This document shows, one piece after another, positions 17,360 to 26,307 of a stretch of DNA of 34,386 bases (positions are counted from its first letter, which is position 1; every line of letters begins with the position of its first letter). The notes below the pieces were generated by a model. It did not search any database. It was not told the DNA's origin and saw nothing but the letters and a program-made list of their open reading frames with translations. Source of the DNA: Caldifarciminota bacterium (lineage in GTDB: Bacteria > Hydrothermota > Hydrothermia > Hydrothermales > JAJRUZ01); assembly GCA_024277525.1 (NCBI GenBank), contig JAJRUZ010000027.1, positions 1 to 34,386 on the forward strand, written 5' to 3'. The translations under genes and the position numbers were made by a program.

Positions 17360-18363
17360 CAAAAATTAATATTTAATCTGACCTTATTCACTTCCCCACA
17401 ATTTTCACACCTTAACCTGAAGTTAACATATTCTTTTTTACAACCCGTACACACAAATTCTAATTCTTTTAACTTCTTTTCTATCTTATAAGATATTTGT
17501 TTTGCGGATTCACTCATGTCCAACTCCAGAATCAAAGGAAGTAGCATTAAATTTAAAAATAGATTCTCATTTTCAATCGGGAAACTTTCCAGAATTTCCC
17601 TTGCTTTCTCACACTCTCCCTTTTGCAATAAAAGTGAAACATAAATCAACTTAAAATACATGTTTTCCGAATTCTCAAGAAACCCCAAAAGTTCTTCCAT
17701 TTTCCCTTTTTCAAAAAATTCCATTTTTAAATCCTGTATTTTTTTATAAACAACAAGGGGATACTTATCCGCAATTTTTTCCAAATATTCCATTTTTTTA
17801 AAAGGATTCTCTTCAACATCAGCCATATAAAGGAAAATTTCATCAAGATTGTTTTTCAATTTCATTGCTTCTTTTAAATACTTTTTTGCTTTTTTCCTAT
17901 TACCCCTTTTTATCATATCTTCTGCTGCAATAAGAATATAATGAGCCATTTTCTCATCCGAATATTCTTTATTTATGATAAAAATTTCTTTTTTAAGTTC
18001 TATTGCAGAATCCCAATCTCCGGAAAATTCATAGGCTTTCAAAAGACCGCTTCTCACTTCCTCATCTTCTCCCCTGAAAAAATCATCTGCCTTTTCAAAA
18101 TGCTTAATTGCTGACCTGTATTGGTATAGATAAAAATAATCAAAACCCAAAGATTTATTTAATCTTGCCTTTTCCTCATCCGAAAGCCCCTTCTTTAATT
18201 CCAGACTTTTATGAATTCTCAGTGCCTTGGAATAAAGTCCCTGCTCCCTGTAATAGTTTCCGAGTTTTAAATACTCCTCAAATTTGAGCTCTCTTCCTTT
18301 TTTGAATTTTCCTACCAATTTTTCAAATGCTTTTCTTTTCTTAAAAAAAGAAAAAAAACTCAT
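17359..18363 (-). CDS. lapB: LapB/YciM-like TPR protein with C-terminal rubredoxin-type metal site
   Basis: This 334-residue protein contains TPR-like helix pairs from about residue 30 to 290 (for example YLKLGNYYREQGLYSKALRIH). It ends with a zinc/iron ribbon, C305-x2-C308 and C319-x2-C322 (VCTGCKKEYVNFRLRCENCGE in overview). This is the LapB arrangement. In E. coli LapB works with LapA at the inner membrane to control lipopolysaccharide synthesis through FtsH and LpxC. Unlike E. coli LapB, no N-terminal membrane helix is visible: residues 1-30 are highly basic. It follows lapA with an ATGA overlap. An AAGG lies 6 bases before the ATG, one of the few Shine-Dalgarno-like sites here. Confidence 0.82.
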   Translation of the reverse strand: MSFFSFFKKRKAFEKLVGKFKKGRELKFEEYLKLGNYYREQGLYSKALRIHKSLELKKGLSDEEKARLNKSLGFDYFYLYQYRSAIKHFEKADDFFRGEDEEVRSGLLKAYEFSGDWDSAIELKKEIFIINKEYSDEKMAHYILIAAEDMIKRGNRKKAKKYLKEAMKLKNNLDEIFLYMADVEENPFKKMEYLEKIADKYPLVVYKKIQDLKMEFFEKGKMEELLGFLENSENMYFKLIYVSLLLQKGECEKAREILESFPIENENLFLNLMLLPLILELDMSESAKQISYKIEKKLKELEFVCTGCKKEYVNFRLRCENCGEVNKVRLNINF

Positions 18364-18704
18364 TTTGAACCTTCTTCTCCGGGAGATGTAATTTCCTTTT
18401 CTTCTTCCATTTTTTCTTCTTCTGTGAGCATCTTTCTCAAGTCTCTGACTTCTTTTTTCAGATTTTTAATCTCCTTTCCCTTTTTTGAAAGAAGGACTCT
18501 GTATCTTATTTCCTGATAAATCGCAAGAAGGATTGCAAAAAATGAACCTGCAAGAAATGAATAAAATATTACCCAGTAAAGCGGAAGTTCCTGAAAGGTA
18601 TAATTAAAAAAATAAAGATTTACCTTTTGATCCGCATTTTGTAAAAATACAAAAAGCAAAAAGAAAAATACAATGAGTCCAAAAATTAATCTTATCACAA
18701 ACAT
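18360..18704 (-). CDS. lapA: LapA-domain (DUF1049) inner-membrane protein
   Basis: This 114-residue protein has TM1 at about 3-22, the characteristic loop VFLQNADQKVNLYFFNYTF at about 19-37, TM2 at about 41-64, and a charged coiled coil (about 75-108). This is the LapA/YciS plan, and the next gene is lapB, as in enterobacteria. LapA is thought to anchor or modulate LapB in lipopolysaccharide assembly. The gene leads the lapA-lapB-mutS-lpxD run. Its ATG lies 6 bases after a TATAAT. Confidence 0.85.
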   Translation of the reverse strand: MFVIRLIFGLIVFFFLLFVFLQNADQKVNLYFFNYTFQELPLYWVIFYSFLAGSFFAILLAIYQEIRYRVLLSKKGKEIKNLKKEVRDLRKMLTEEEKMEEEKEITSPGEEGSK

Positions 18705-18716
18705 ATTTTAATTATA
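18705..18716 (-). promoter_or_regulatory. -10 box and leaderless start for the lapA operon
   Basis: Minus-strand TATAAT at 18716-18711, 6 bases before the lapA ATG. It shares a 77-base A/T-rich divergent region with the cysteine hydrolase promoter. No -35 at a normal distance was found. Confidence 0.45.
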
Positions 18717-18742
18717 AGAAAATTTATATTTTTTTTCCATTA

Positions 18743-18772
18743 TTGCAAGTTTTATTATATTTTTTCTATAAT
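18743..18772 (+). promoter_or_regulatory. Promoter of the cysteine hydrolase gene (-35, -10, leaderless start)
   Basis: TTGCAA at 18743-18748, an 18-base spacer, TATAAT at 18767-18772, then 9 bases to the ATG at 18782. The fit decides the start codon: the longer frame begins with a TTG inside the -35 box. Confidence 0.58.
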
Positions 18773-18781
18773 GAATTCCAG

Positions 18782-19441
18782 ATGCTGAAAGAAAAATATT
18801 TTACAAAGAACAACATTGATGAGGTTTCACAAAACTTTATTAAAGAGATTAAATTTTTAAGAAAAAAGCATAAAATAAAAATCAAAAAGAAAAAGATTGC
18901 TCTTTTAATTCTTGATATGCAGGAATATTTTATCAATAAAAATTCCCATGCCTATATTCCTTCTGCACCTGTGATTGTCCCAAGAATCAAAGAAATTTAT
19001 AATATTTTTTTAAAATTAAAATTACCCGTTATTTTAACGAGACATGTTAATACGGAAAAAAATGCAGGAATGATGAAAAAATGGTGGAAAGATTTGATAA
19101 GAGAGGAGAATCCCCTCTCAGAGATTATACCCGAATTATTAAATAAAAAAGCAATAATAATTAAAAAAACACAATATGATGCCTTTTATAAGACAGAACT
19201 TGAGAGGATTTTAAAAAGAAGAAAAATTGAACAGGTAGTAATAACCGGTGTAATGACCCATCTGTGCTGTGAAACAACCGCGCGTTCTGCTTTTGTAAGA
19301 GGTTTTGAGATATTTTTTGCAGTTGATGGAACAGCGACTTATAATAAAAGTTTTCATAAAAGCACCCTTTTAAACCTTTCTCACGGTTTTGCCGAACCGG
19401 TCTTAATAAAGGAAATAATAGAAAACTTTGCAAAAATTTAA
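18782..19441 (+). CDS. Isochorismatase-family cysteine hydrolase
   Basis: This 219-residue protein has the catalytic triad of the family: D45 in LILDMQ, K129 in IKKTQYDAF and C162 in GVMTHLCCETTARSAF, which also contains the usual cis-peptide turn. Residues 1-37 form an extra basic N-terminal helix not needed for the fold. Family members hydrolyse isochorismate, nicotinamide or other amides; nothing here fixes the substrate. The start was set at 18782 from promoter spacing; a TTG at 18743 would add 13 residues. The 3' end overlaps the next gene, a FAD-dependent reductase, by 14 bases. Confidence 0.85.
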   Translation: MLKEKYFTKNNIDEVSQNFIKEIKFLRKKHKIKIKKKKIALLILDMQEYFINKNSHAYIPSAPVIVPRIKEIYNIFLKLKLPVILTRHVNTEKNAGMMKKWWKDLIREENPLSEIIPELLNKKAIIIKKTQYDAFYKTELERILKRRKIEQVVITGVMTHLCCETTARSAFVRGFEIFFAVDGTATYNKSFHKSTLLNLSHGFAEPVLIKEIIENFAKI

Positions 19442-20321
19442 AGTCACAATAATCGGTGCAGGACCTTCGGGTATAGCAACCGCAATTCAACTGAAAAGAT
19501 ACAACATACCTTTTATAATTTTTGAGCAAAAGTCTATAGGAGGACTTCTCAGAAACGCAAATCTTATTGAAAATTATCCGGGATTCCATAAAGGAATAAG
19601 AGGAACAGAATTTATAAAGATATTAAAAAAACATCTTAAAAAATATAAAATAAAACCTTTATATGAAAAAGTATTAAAAGCCGATTATTTGAGAAATAAG
19701 GAAATTTTTTATATAAAAACAGAAAAAAGGGAAATTTATTGTGAGATACTTGTTGTTGCCTCCGGAACAAAACCGAAAAAATGGGAATTTGAGGATAAAC
19801 TGCCTGATAGCATCAAAAAAAGAATGTATTATGAGGTAGTGAATTTAAAAAGAATAAAAAACAGAAAAATTTTAATCATCGGAGCGGGTGAGATTGCTTT
19901 TGATTATGCATTGAGTTTGTGTGATAAAAATAAAGTGTTTATTTTAAACAGGAGTAAAAAAATAAAGGTTTTATCCGTATTAAAGGATAAGGTTTTAAAA
20001 AATAAAAACATAAAATATTTTGATAATTCAAAAGTGTATAAAATTGAAAAAAAGGGAAAGGGTCTTGGAGTTTATTTTATTAAAGATAATAAGTCGGAAA
20101 AATTGGAAATTGATTACATCCTTGTTGCAATAGGAAGGGAGCCGAATAAGGGTTTTTATTCCGAAAATCTGAAAAAACTTGAAAATTTTTTAATATCAAG
20201 GGAAAAACTGTTTCTTGTAGGAGATGTGAAAAAAGGTATTTTCAGGCAGGTAGGAATAGCGATAGGAGACGGTATTGAAACAGCAATGAGAATTTATTTT
20301 GCTTTATTATCTACTACTTGA
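19428..20321 (+). CDS. Thioredoxin-reductase-like FAD/NAD(P) oxidoreductase lacking the CxxC redox pair
   Basis: This 297-residue protein follows the low-molecular-weight thioredoxin reductase fold. The FAD site GAGPSG is at 10-15, GGLLRNANLIENYPGF at 38-53, ASGTKPKKWE at 111-120, the NAD(P) site GAGEIA at 152-157, and the C-terminal FAD contact LFLVGDVKKG (261-270) with RQVGIAIGDG. The CxxC that true thioredoxin reductases carry just before the NAD(P) loop is absent (residues 130-150 have no Cys). It may therefore be closer to TrxR-type ferredoxin-NADP reductases or to an electron donor for an unknown partner. It starts with TTG inside the end of the cysteine hydrolase gene, so the two are coupled. 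Confidence 0.78.
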   Translation: MQKFKVTIIGAGPSGIATAIQLKRYNIPFIIFEQKSIGGLLRNANLIENYPGFHKGIRGTEFIKILKKHLKKYKIKPLYEKVLKADYLRNKEIFYIKTEKREIYCEILVVASGTKPKKWEFEDKLPDSIKKRMYYEVVNLKRIKNRKILIIGAGEIAFDYALSLCDKNKVFILNRSKKIKVLSVLKDKVLKNKNIKYFDNSKVYKIEKKGKGLGVYFIKDNKSEKLEIDYILVAIGREPNKGFYSENLKKLENFLISREKLFLVGDVKKGIFRQVGIAIGDGIETAMRIYFALLSTT

Positions 20322-20347
20322 CTTCATTTTATAATTGCAATTAAAAT
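20318..20347 (+). promoter_or_regulatory. Promoter of the cyclase gene
   Basis: TTGACT at 20318-20323, an 18-base spacer, TAAAAT at 20342-20347, then 5 bases to the ATG at 20353. The -35 box overlaps the stop of the reductase gene. A TATAAT at 20330-20335 also exists, but without a matching -35. Confidence 0.48.
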
Positions 20348-20352
20348 AAAAT

Positions 20353-23300
20353 ATGAAATGTAGGAAGTGCGGTTCGGAAAATCCAGAAGGAGCGAGATTT
20401 TGCAATTTCTGTGGCACTTCTCTTTTAAGTGAAGGAGCCGGAGAGAGAAAAAATGCAACGATTTTTTTTGCTGACATATCTGGATTTACAAGACTTTCGG
20501 AAAAAATTGATCCAGAGGAGTTAAAAGAAATTCTCGATACAATATTCGGTATCATAAGTGAGAGTGTAGAAAAATACGGTGGAACGGTAAACAAGCTTAT
20601 AGGTGATTGTGCTTTATGCCTTTTCGGTGCTCCTTTTTCCTTAGAAAACCATCCCTAAAGAGCTCTTCTGGCTTTGCTTTTATCATATAGAACCATTGAG
20701 GAGATTTTTAGGAATTTTGAACACCCGATTAAACTTCATACAGGGGTCCATAGCGGAGAAGTAATAATTGAAGAAATAGGAAAAGGAAGGGCAAGGGATT
20801 ATACGGTAATAGGAGATACGGTAAATCTTGCCTCCAGATTGCAACACATTGCTCACCCCGGTGAAATTGTGGTAAGTGAAGAGGTGTATAAAAGGACAAA
20901 AAGTATTTTTGATTTTGAGGAAATAGGGACAATTGATATTAAAGGAAAAGCCGAACCGGTAAAAATATTCCGTTTAAAAAGTAAGAAAGAAAAAAGAGGA
21001 AAAATAAGGGGTATAGAGGGATTGAAGTCTCCTTTTATAGGAAGAGAAGAAGAATTGAATTCAATCAAGAAAGCCTTTGAGAATTATATAATTGAAAAAG
21101 AGGACAAGGTAGTTCTCATACTCGGTGAGCCCGGAATAGGAAAATCCAGACTTTTTGAAGAGTTCAAAAAAGATTTAAAAAATTGTCTCCTGCTTGAAGG
21201 ACGGTCTTTACCTTATGAAACAGAACCGCTTTATTCCCTTGTTCTTATTTTAAAGGAACTTTTGGAAAAGAAGGGAAAAGATATTATAGAAAAATTATTT
21301 CCTAACAAAAAAGTAGGAGCTGTTCCTGTGTTTCCTTTTATTGAACTTCTTCTTATAGGAAAAATACCGGATGAAATCAAAAATCTACCTCCTGATAAAA
21401 TAAAGGAATTAAAATTTTTCGTGATGGAAAGTATTTTCAGAAAAATAAGCGAAAAGGAAAATATCATAATATCTTTTGAGGATTTACACTGGGCTGATGA
21501 GGAAACTTTGGAATTTTTAGAACATATTTTATCATCACCCCATAAAAAGAAAGGAATATTTTTTATACTTCTTTCAAGACCCCCTTTGAAAGAAAAAAAA
21601 CTTTTTGATTTTTTTGAATTTTTGAAAAATATAAAAAATACAGAATTCATCAATTTAAAACCCTTAGATTTCAATGAATGTATGGAACTGATAAATAGTC
21701 TTCTTGAAATAGAGGAGTTACCCGTATCTTTAAAGAAAAATATTTTATTCGGAAAATCGGAAGGAAATCCATTTTTTATGGAGGAATTAATTAAGGTTCT
21801 TATAGAAAGAGGAATAATATATAAAGAAGGGAAAAACTGGAGAGCCAGATTTTCAAAAGCAAATTTAAGGGAAATTCCATCAACTATAGAAGAAGTAATA
21901 TTAAGTAGGATAGATATCTTAGGAGGGGAGGAAAAGAGAACTCTTAAAACTGCCTCAATAATGGGAAGAGTATTTTTTAAAGAAGGCATTGAAAATATTT
22001 TAAAAAATAACACGGAAAAAGAACTCAAGATATTAAACCGGGCGGGTTTTATTGAACCTCTCCAGGATAAATTTTTGCATTTCTCTCAATATCAATTCAA
22101 ACATATTTTAATTCAGGAAACGGTTTATAATTCACTTTTAAGAAAACATAAGAAACATCTTCACCTTGAATTTGCAAAATATATGGAAAATTTAAGAGAA
22201 AAATATCCCGAAATTCCTCCTGGAATACTTGCTGACCATTTTGAAAAAGGGGAAGATTATGAAAAAGCATTTTTGTATCACTTTGAATCTGCTGAAAGAG
22301 CAAAGAATAATTTTGCGAATTTTGAAGCAATAAGGAGATATAAGAAAGCAATTTCAATAATCGATAAAATAAGTAAGTTTGAAGAGAGAAGATGGGAAAT
22401 TTTGCTTTCGCTCGGTAATATTTATTCACGTCTCGGCAAAAACAAGGATGCTTTAGATAGTCTTAAAAAGGCATTGCTTGTTTCAAAAACCGCTGAACAG
22501 AAAAGTAAAATTTTTGAAGAAATGGGAGATGTATATCAAAGGATGAGTCTTTATTCCCGTGCAAAATATTATTTTGATGTGGCTGAAAAATTTTCAAAAA
22601 GAAATTTAAAGAGAAGATTATCCCTTCTTCAAAATAAAGCATGGATTTTTTATCTTGAAGGAAACATGATTGAATGCGGGAATTTGCTTAAAGAAGCAGG
22701 GAAGTTATTTGAGAGTATTAAGTATCAGGATGAAAATGAAAAATTAAAAGTAAAAGCCCGACTTGAGAATTTGCTGGGGAACTATAATATAAGATGCGGA
22801 AATACCGAGGAAGGACTTTTTCATTATGAAAATGCTTTAAAAATTTATGAAAAATTAGGAGATATTTCCGGAAAAGCGGTAATATATAATAATATGGGAG
22901 GACATTTATTGGATGTTGGAAAAACGTCAAAGGGTATAAAGATGCTTTTACAATCCCTTGAAATTGATAAGGATATAGGAAATTATCTGGGTTATGCTAT
23001 AACATGCAACAATTTGGGCGAAGCTTTCATATTTCTTAATCAATTAGATAAAGCCCAGAAATATTTTGAAGAGTATCTTGAAGTAAATAAAAGAATAAGG
23101 AATCGCCTGGGTGATGGATATGGAAAAAGAGGGCTTGCTGAAATAGCAAGAAAAAGAAAGGAACTTGGAAAAGCAGAAAAATTGTATAAAGAGAGTATAG
23201 CAATTTTTGAAGAAGTAAAAAGCGAGATAATGAAAAATCATGTTCTTGCAGAATTGGCTGATTTTTATATTGAAATCGGAGACAGAAGGGGAGTTGATAT

Positions 23301-23661
23301 TCTTGAAAAAGTTAAAGAATATTCTATACAAAACAAAATTGAACCCCTTACCCTTTATGTAAATATAATATATTCAAAATATTATCTTAAAATGTTTAAA
23401 GAAACCAAAGAAGAGAAGTATCTCAAGAATGCGGAAAAGTGTCTCGCAAATACCGAAGAATTTCTGGAAAAATCAACTCCTGATCTGGAGACAAAATATG
23501 AATGGACAAGATTGTGTTTAAAATTAAATGAATTTTTGAAAAAGGAAGAAAAAATAAAATTTTTTAAAGAACTCTCGGATAAAATATTCAATCAAATGTT
23601 AGAAGGAATAGAAGAAGAAAAAGATAGAAAGACATTTCTTGAGTATTATAAAAGGGAATAA
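20353..23661 (+). CDS. Zinc-ribbon / class III nucleotidyl cyclase / AAA ATPase / TPR regulator; in-frame TAA at codon 102
   Basis: Read through one TAA (20656-20658) this is a 1102-residue protein. A zinc ribbon has C3, C6, C17 and C20. The cyclase domain (about 33-205) has metal ligands D41 (FADISGFT) and D85 (LIGD), with N158/R162 of the GDTVNLASRL helix downstream of the stop. An ATPase follows with Walker A GEPGIGKS at 258-265 and a Walker B-like IISFEDLHWADEE. TPR repeats run from about 640 to the end. This matches bacterial cyclase-ATPase-TPR signalling proteins. K81 before the second metal Asp suggests ATP as substrate. The stop falls after FGAPFSLENHP, where relatives continue with E-R-A; the next codons are R-A-L-L. 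One base change (GAA to TAA) would explain it. As written, the first piece lacks the second half of the active site. Confidence 0.82.
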
Positions 23662-23680
23662 TCGGGAAATTATTCTGTGA

Positions 23681-23710
23681 TTGAAACTGATATTTATAAA
23701 AATTTATAAT
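23681..23710 (+). promoter_or_regulatory. Promoter of valS (-35, -10, leaderless start)
   Basis: TTGAAA at 23681-23686, an 18-base spacer, TATAAT at 23705-23710, then 8 bases to the valS ATG. The 57-base gap leaves little room for a T-box or other leader control. Confidence 0.62.
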
Positions 23711-23718
23711 GAAAATCT

Positions 23719-26307
23719 ATGGAACTCCCCAAAAAATATAATCCTAAAGAAGTTGAATCCAAATGGGAAAAATTTTGGATTGAGAGGAATTTGTATCAGG
23801 CGGGTAAAGATAAGGATAAAAAAACATTTGTAATTATGATGCCTCCCCCGAATGTTACCGGAATGCTTCACATGGGACATGTTCTCAACAACACCTTACA
23901 GGATATGTATGCAAGATATAAAAGAATGAAAGGTTATGATGTACTTTGGCTTCCCGGTATAGACCATGCGGGCATTGCAACCCAAAATGTTGTGGAAAAA
24001 GAATTGAAAAAAGAAGGTAAATCAAGATTTGACTTGGGAAGGGAAAAATTTGTAGAAAGGGTTTATAAATGGAAAGAAAAATATGAAGATATAATAATCT
24101 CTCAATTAAGGAGACTTGGATGCTCATGTGACTGGACAAGATACAGATTTACAATGGATGAGAAATTATCAAAAGCAGTACTTACTGCCTTTGTGAAATT
24201 ATATGAAAAAGGATCAATTTACAAAGGAAAATACATTGTAAACTGGTGTCCGAGATGTGAAACAACCCTTTCTGATGAAGAAGTGGAGAGAGAAGAAATA
24301 GAGGGGAAACTCTATTATATAAAATATAAAATTGAAAATGAAGATGAATTTATCACAGTAGCAACAACAAGACCGGAGACAATGCTCGGTGATACAGCAG
24401 TTGCTTATCATCCCTCCGATCAGAGGTATAAAAAATTTAAAGGAAAATATGCGATATTGCCTTTCATAGGAAGAAAACTCCCCATAATTGAAGATGAGGC
24501 GGTTGACCCTGATTTCGGAACAGGGGCGGTTAAAATTACACCTTCTCATGATCCTGCTGATTTTGAAATAGCAAAAAAACACAGCCTTGAATTTGTAACA
24601 ATTATGGATACAAAAGGCATAATAAATGAAAACGGAGGAGAATTCAAAGGGCTTGACAGATTTGAGGCAAGGGAAATCATTGTTAAAAAACTAAAAGAAA
24701 TGGGACAGCTGGACAAAATAGAGGATTATAAAATCAATATCGGGAAATGTTATAGGTGTGACACAATAATTGAACCCTATCTTTCAGAGCAGTGGTTTTT
24801 AAAAATGAAGGAGATGGCAAAAAAGGCTTATGAAGCAGGGGAAAAAGGTGAGGTTAAATTCCATCCTTCCTAATGGAAAAAACTTTATGATCACTGGCTT
24901 TTAAACATTAAAGATTGGGTTATTTCAAGACAATTATGGTGGGGACATAGAATTCCTATTTTTAAATGCGAAAACTGTAATGAGGTCATTGCTTCTGTCT
25001 CAAAGCCCGAAAAATGTAAAAAATGTTCTTCTCACAGGCTCATTCAGGATGAAGATGTGCTTGATACATGGTTTTCTTCATGGCTATGGCCATTTTCCAC
25101 TCTCGGCTGGCCCGATGAAACAGAAGATTTAAAAAGATATTATCCCGGCAGTTTACTCGTAAGTGCGTGGGATATTTTATTTTTCTGGGTTGCAAGAATG
25201 ATAATGGCTGGTCTGGAGTTTCTGAATGAAATCCCGTTCACAGATGTGCTCATCCACGGTGTATTAAGGGATGAAAAAAGAAGAAAACTCTCAAAATCAC
25301 TCGGCAATTCTCCGGATCCGATGGAACTGTTTGACAGATACGGAGTTGACGGAACAAGGTTTTCTCTTATATCAATTGCACCGGAGGGAAGAGACATAAT
25401 TTTTTCCGAAAAAAAGATGGAGATAGGGAGAAATTTCTGTAATAAAATGTGGAATGCTGCAAGACTTCTTCTGATGTATGTTAAAGAAGGTGAGAAATTT
25501 GAAAGAAACATAGATAAAAATCCTTACCTGGAAGATAAATGGATAATAATGAAGTTCAATAAAACACTTAAAAAAGTAGAAGAAAATCTTGAAAAATTTG
25601 ATTATCCTGAAGTAGCAAAAAGTATCTATCACTTCTTCTGGTCACATTACTGTGATTTTTATCTTGAATCAATTAAGGATAGATTGAAAAATGAAAAAGA
25701 AAGAAAAAATGCTCTTAATATTTCCCTTTTAATTATGGAGAACTTTCTGAAACTTTCCCATCCTCTTGTGCCTTTTATAACAGAGGAAATATGGCATAAA
25801 TTACCCTTTGAAAAAAAAGAAGAAAGCATTTCAATATCTGAATGGCCCGAAGAATTTAATTTTAACTTTGAAAATGAGGAAAAAGAAATGGATTTCCTTA
25901 TAGATATAATATCTCTGGTAAGGGAAATTAAAGGCATCTACAAAATACCATTAAAGGAAGAGATAAATGTTTATATAAAAGAGGAAAAAAGCGAAAGGTT
26001 CAAAAAAATATTAAAGAATTTATCATACGGAAATATTGTGCTTAAGAAACCTGACAGAAATTTTCTCGGGTATATGATTGACGGAGAAGAAATTATAATT
26101 GAGTTCCCTGAAAAAATTGATGTAGAAAGGGAAAAGGAAAGAATCAAAGATGAAATAAGCGAACTCGAGAGGATTATTGAAAATATAGATAAAAAATTGA
26201 GAAATCCTGATTTTCTAATGAAAGCTCCGCAAAAGGTTATAACCGAGACCGAAAATAAAAAGAAAAAGTTTGAAGAAAAACTTAAAGCATTGAAAAGATA
26301 TGTATAA
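23719..26307 (+). CDS. valS: Valyl-tRNA synthetase; in-frame TAA at codon 385
   Basis: Read through one TAA (24871-24873) the frame encodes 862 residues, the normal ValS length. HMGH lies at 51-54. The CP1 editing domain contains TTRPETMLGDTAVAYHPSD. KLSKS lies at 523-527. The anticodon-binding domain follows, and a C-terminal coiled-coil arm starts near residue 790. The stop falls between KFHPS and WKKLYDHWLLNIKDW. Relatives have P-E-R-W-K-K there, so only one residue is at stake and nothing is missing. No in-frame ATG or Shine-Dalgarno site restarts the second part; the first candidate is a GTG at 25057, after conserved WWGHRIP and zinc-knuckle segments. ValS is essential, so readthrough or a sequence error is more likely than gene loss. 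Confidence 0.92.

Noticed and set aside
18743-18781. TTG start giving the cysteine hydrolase 13 more residues
   Set aside because: The TTG lies in the -35 box and the TATAAT lies inside the extension; the family fold does not need these residues.
19161-19589. 142-codon minus-strand frame opposite the cysteine hydrolase
   Set aside because: It covers catalytic segments of two well-supported plus-strand genes and shows no domain.
21231-22028. 265-codon open frame on the minus strand inside the cyclase-ATPase gene
   Set aside because: It lies entirely opposite conserved ATPase coding sequence. The product is Phe/Ser/Ile-rich low-quality sequence with no family, as expected for the antisense of an A-rich gene.
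24871-24873. Reassigned TAA codon (alternative genetic code)
   Set aside because: About fifteen intact genes in the window end with TAA at the expected family C-terminus, so TAA is clearly a working stop. Only case-by-case readthrough or error remains possible.
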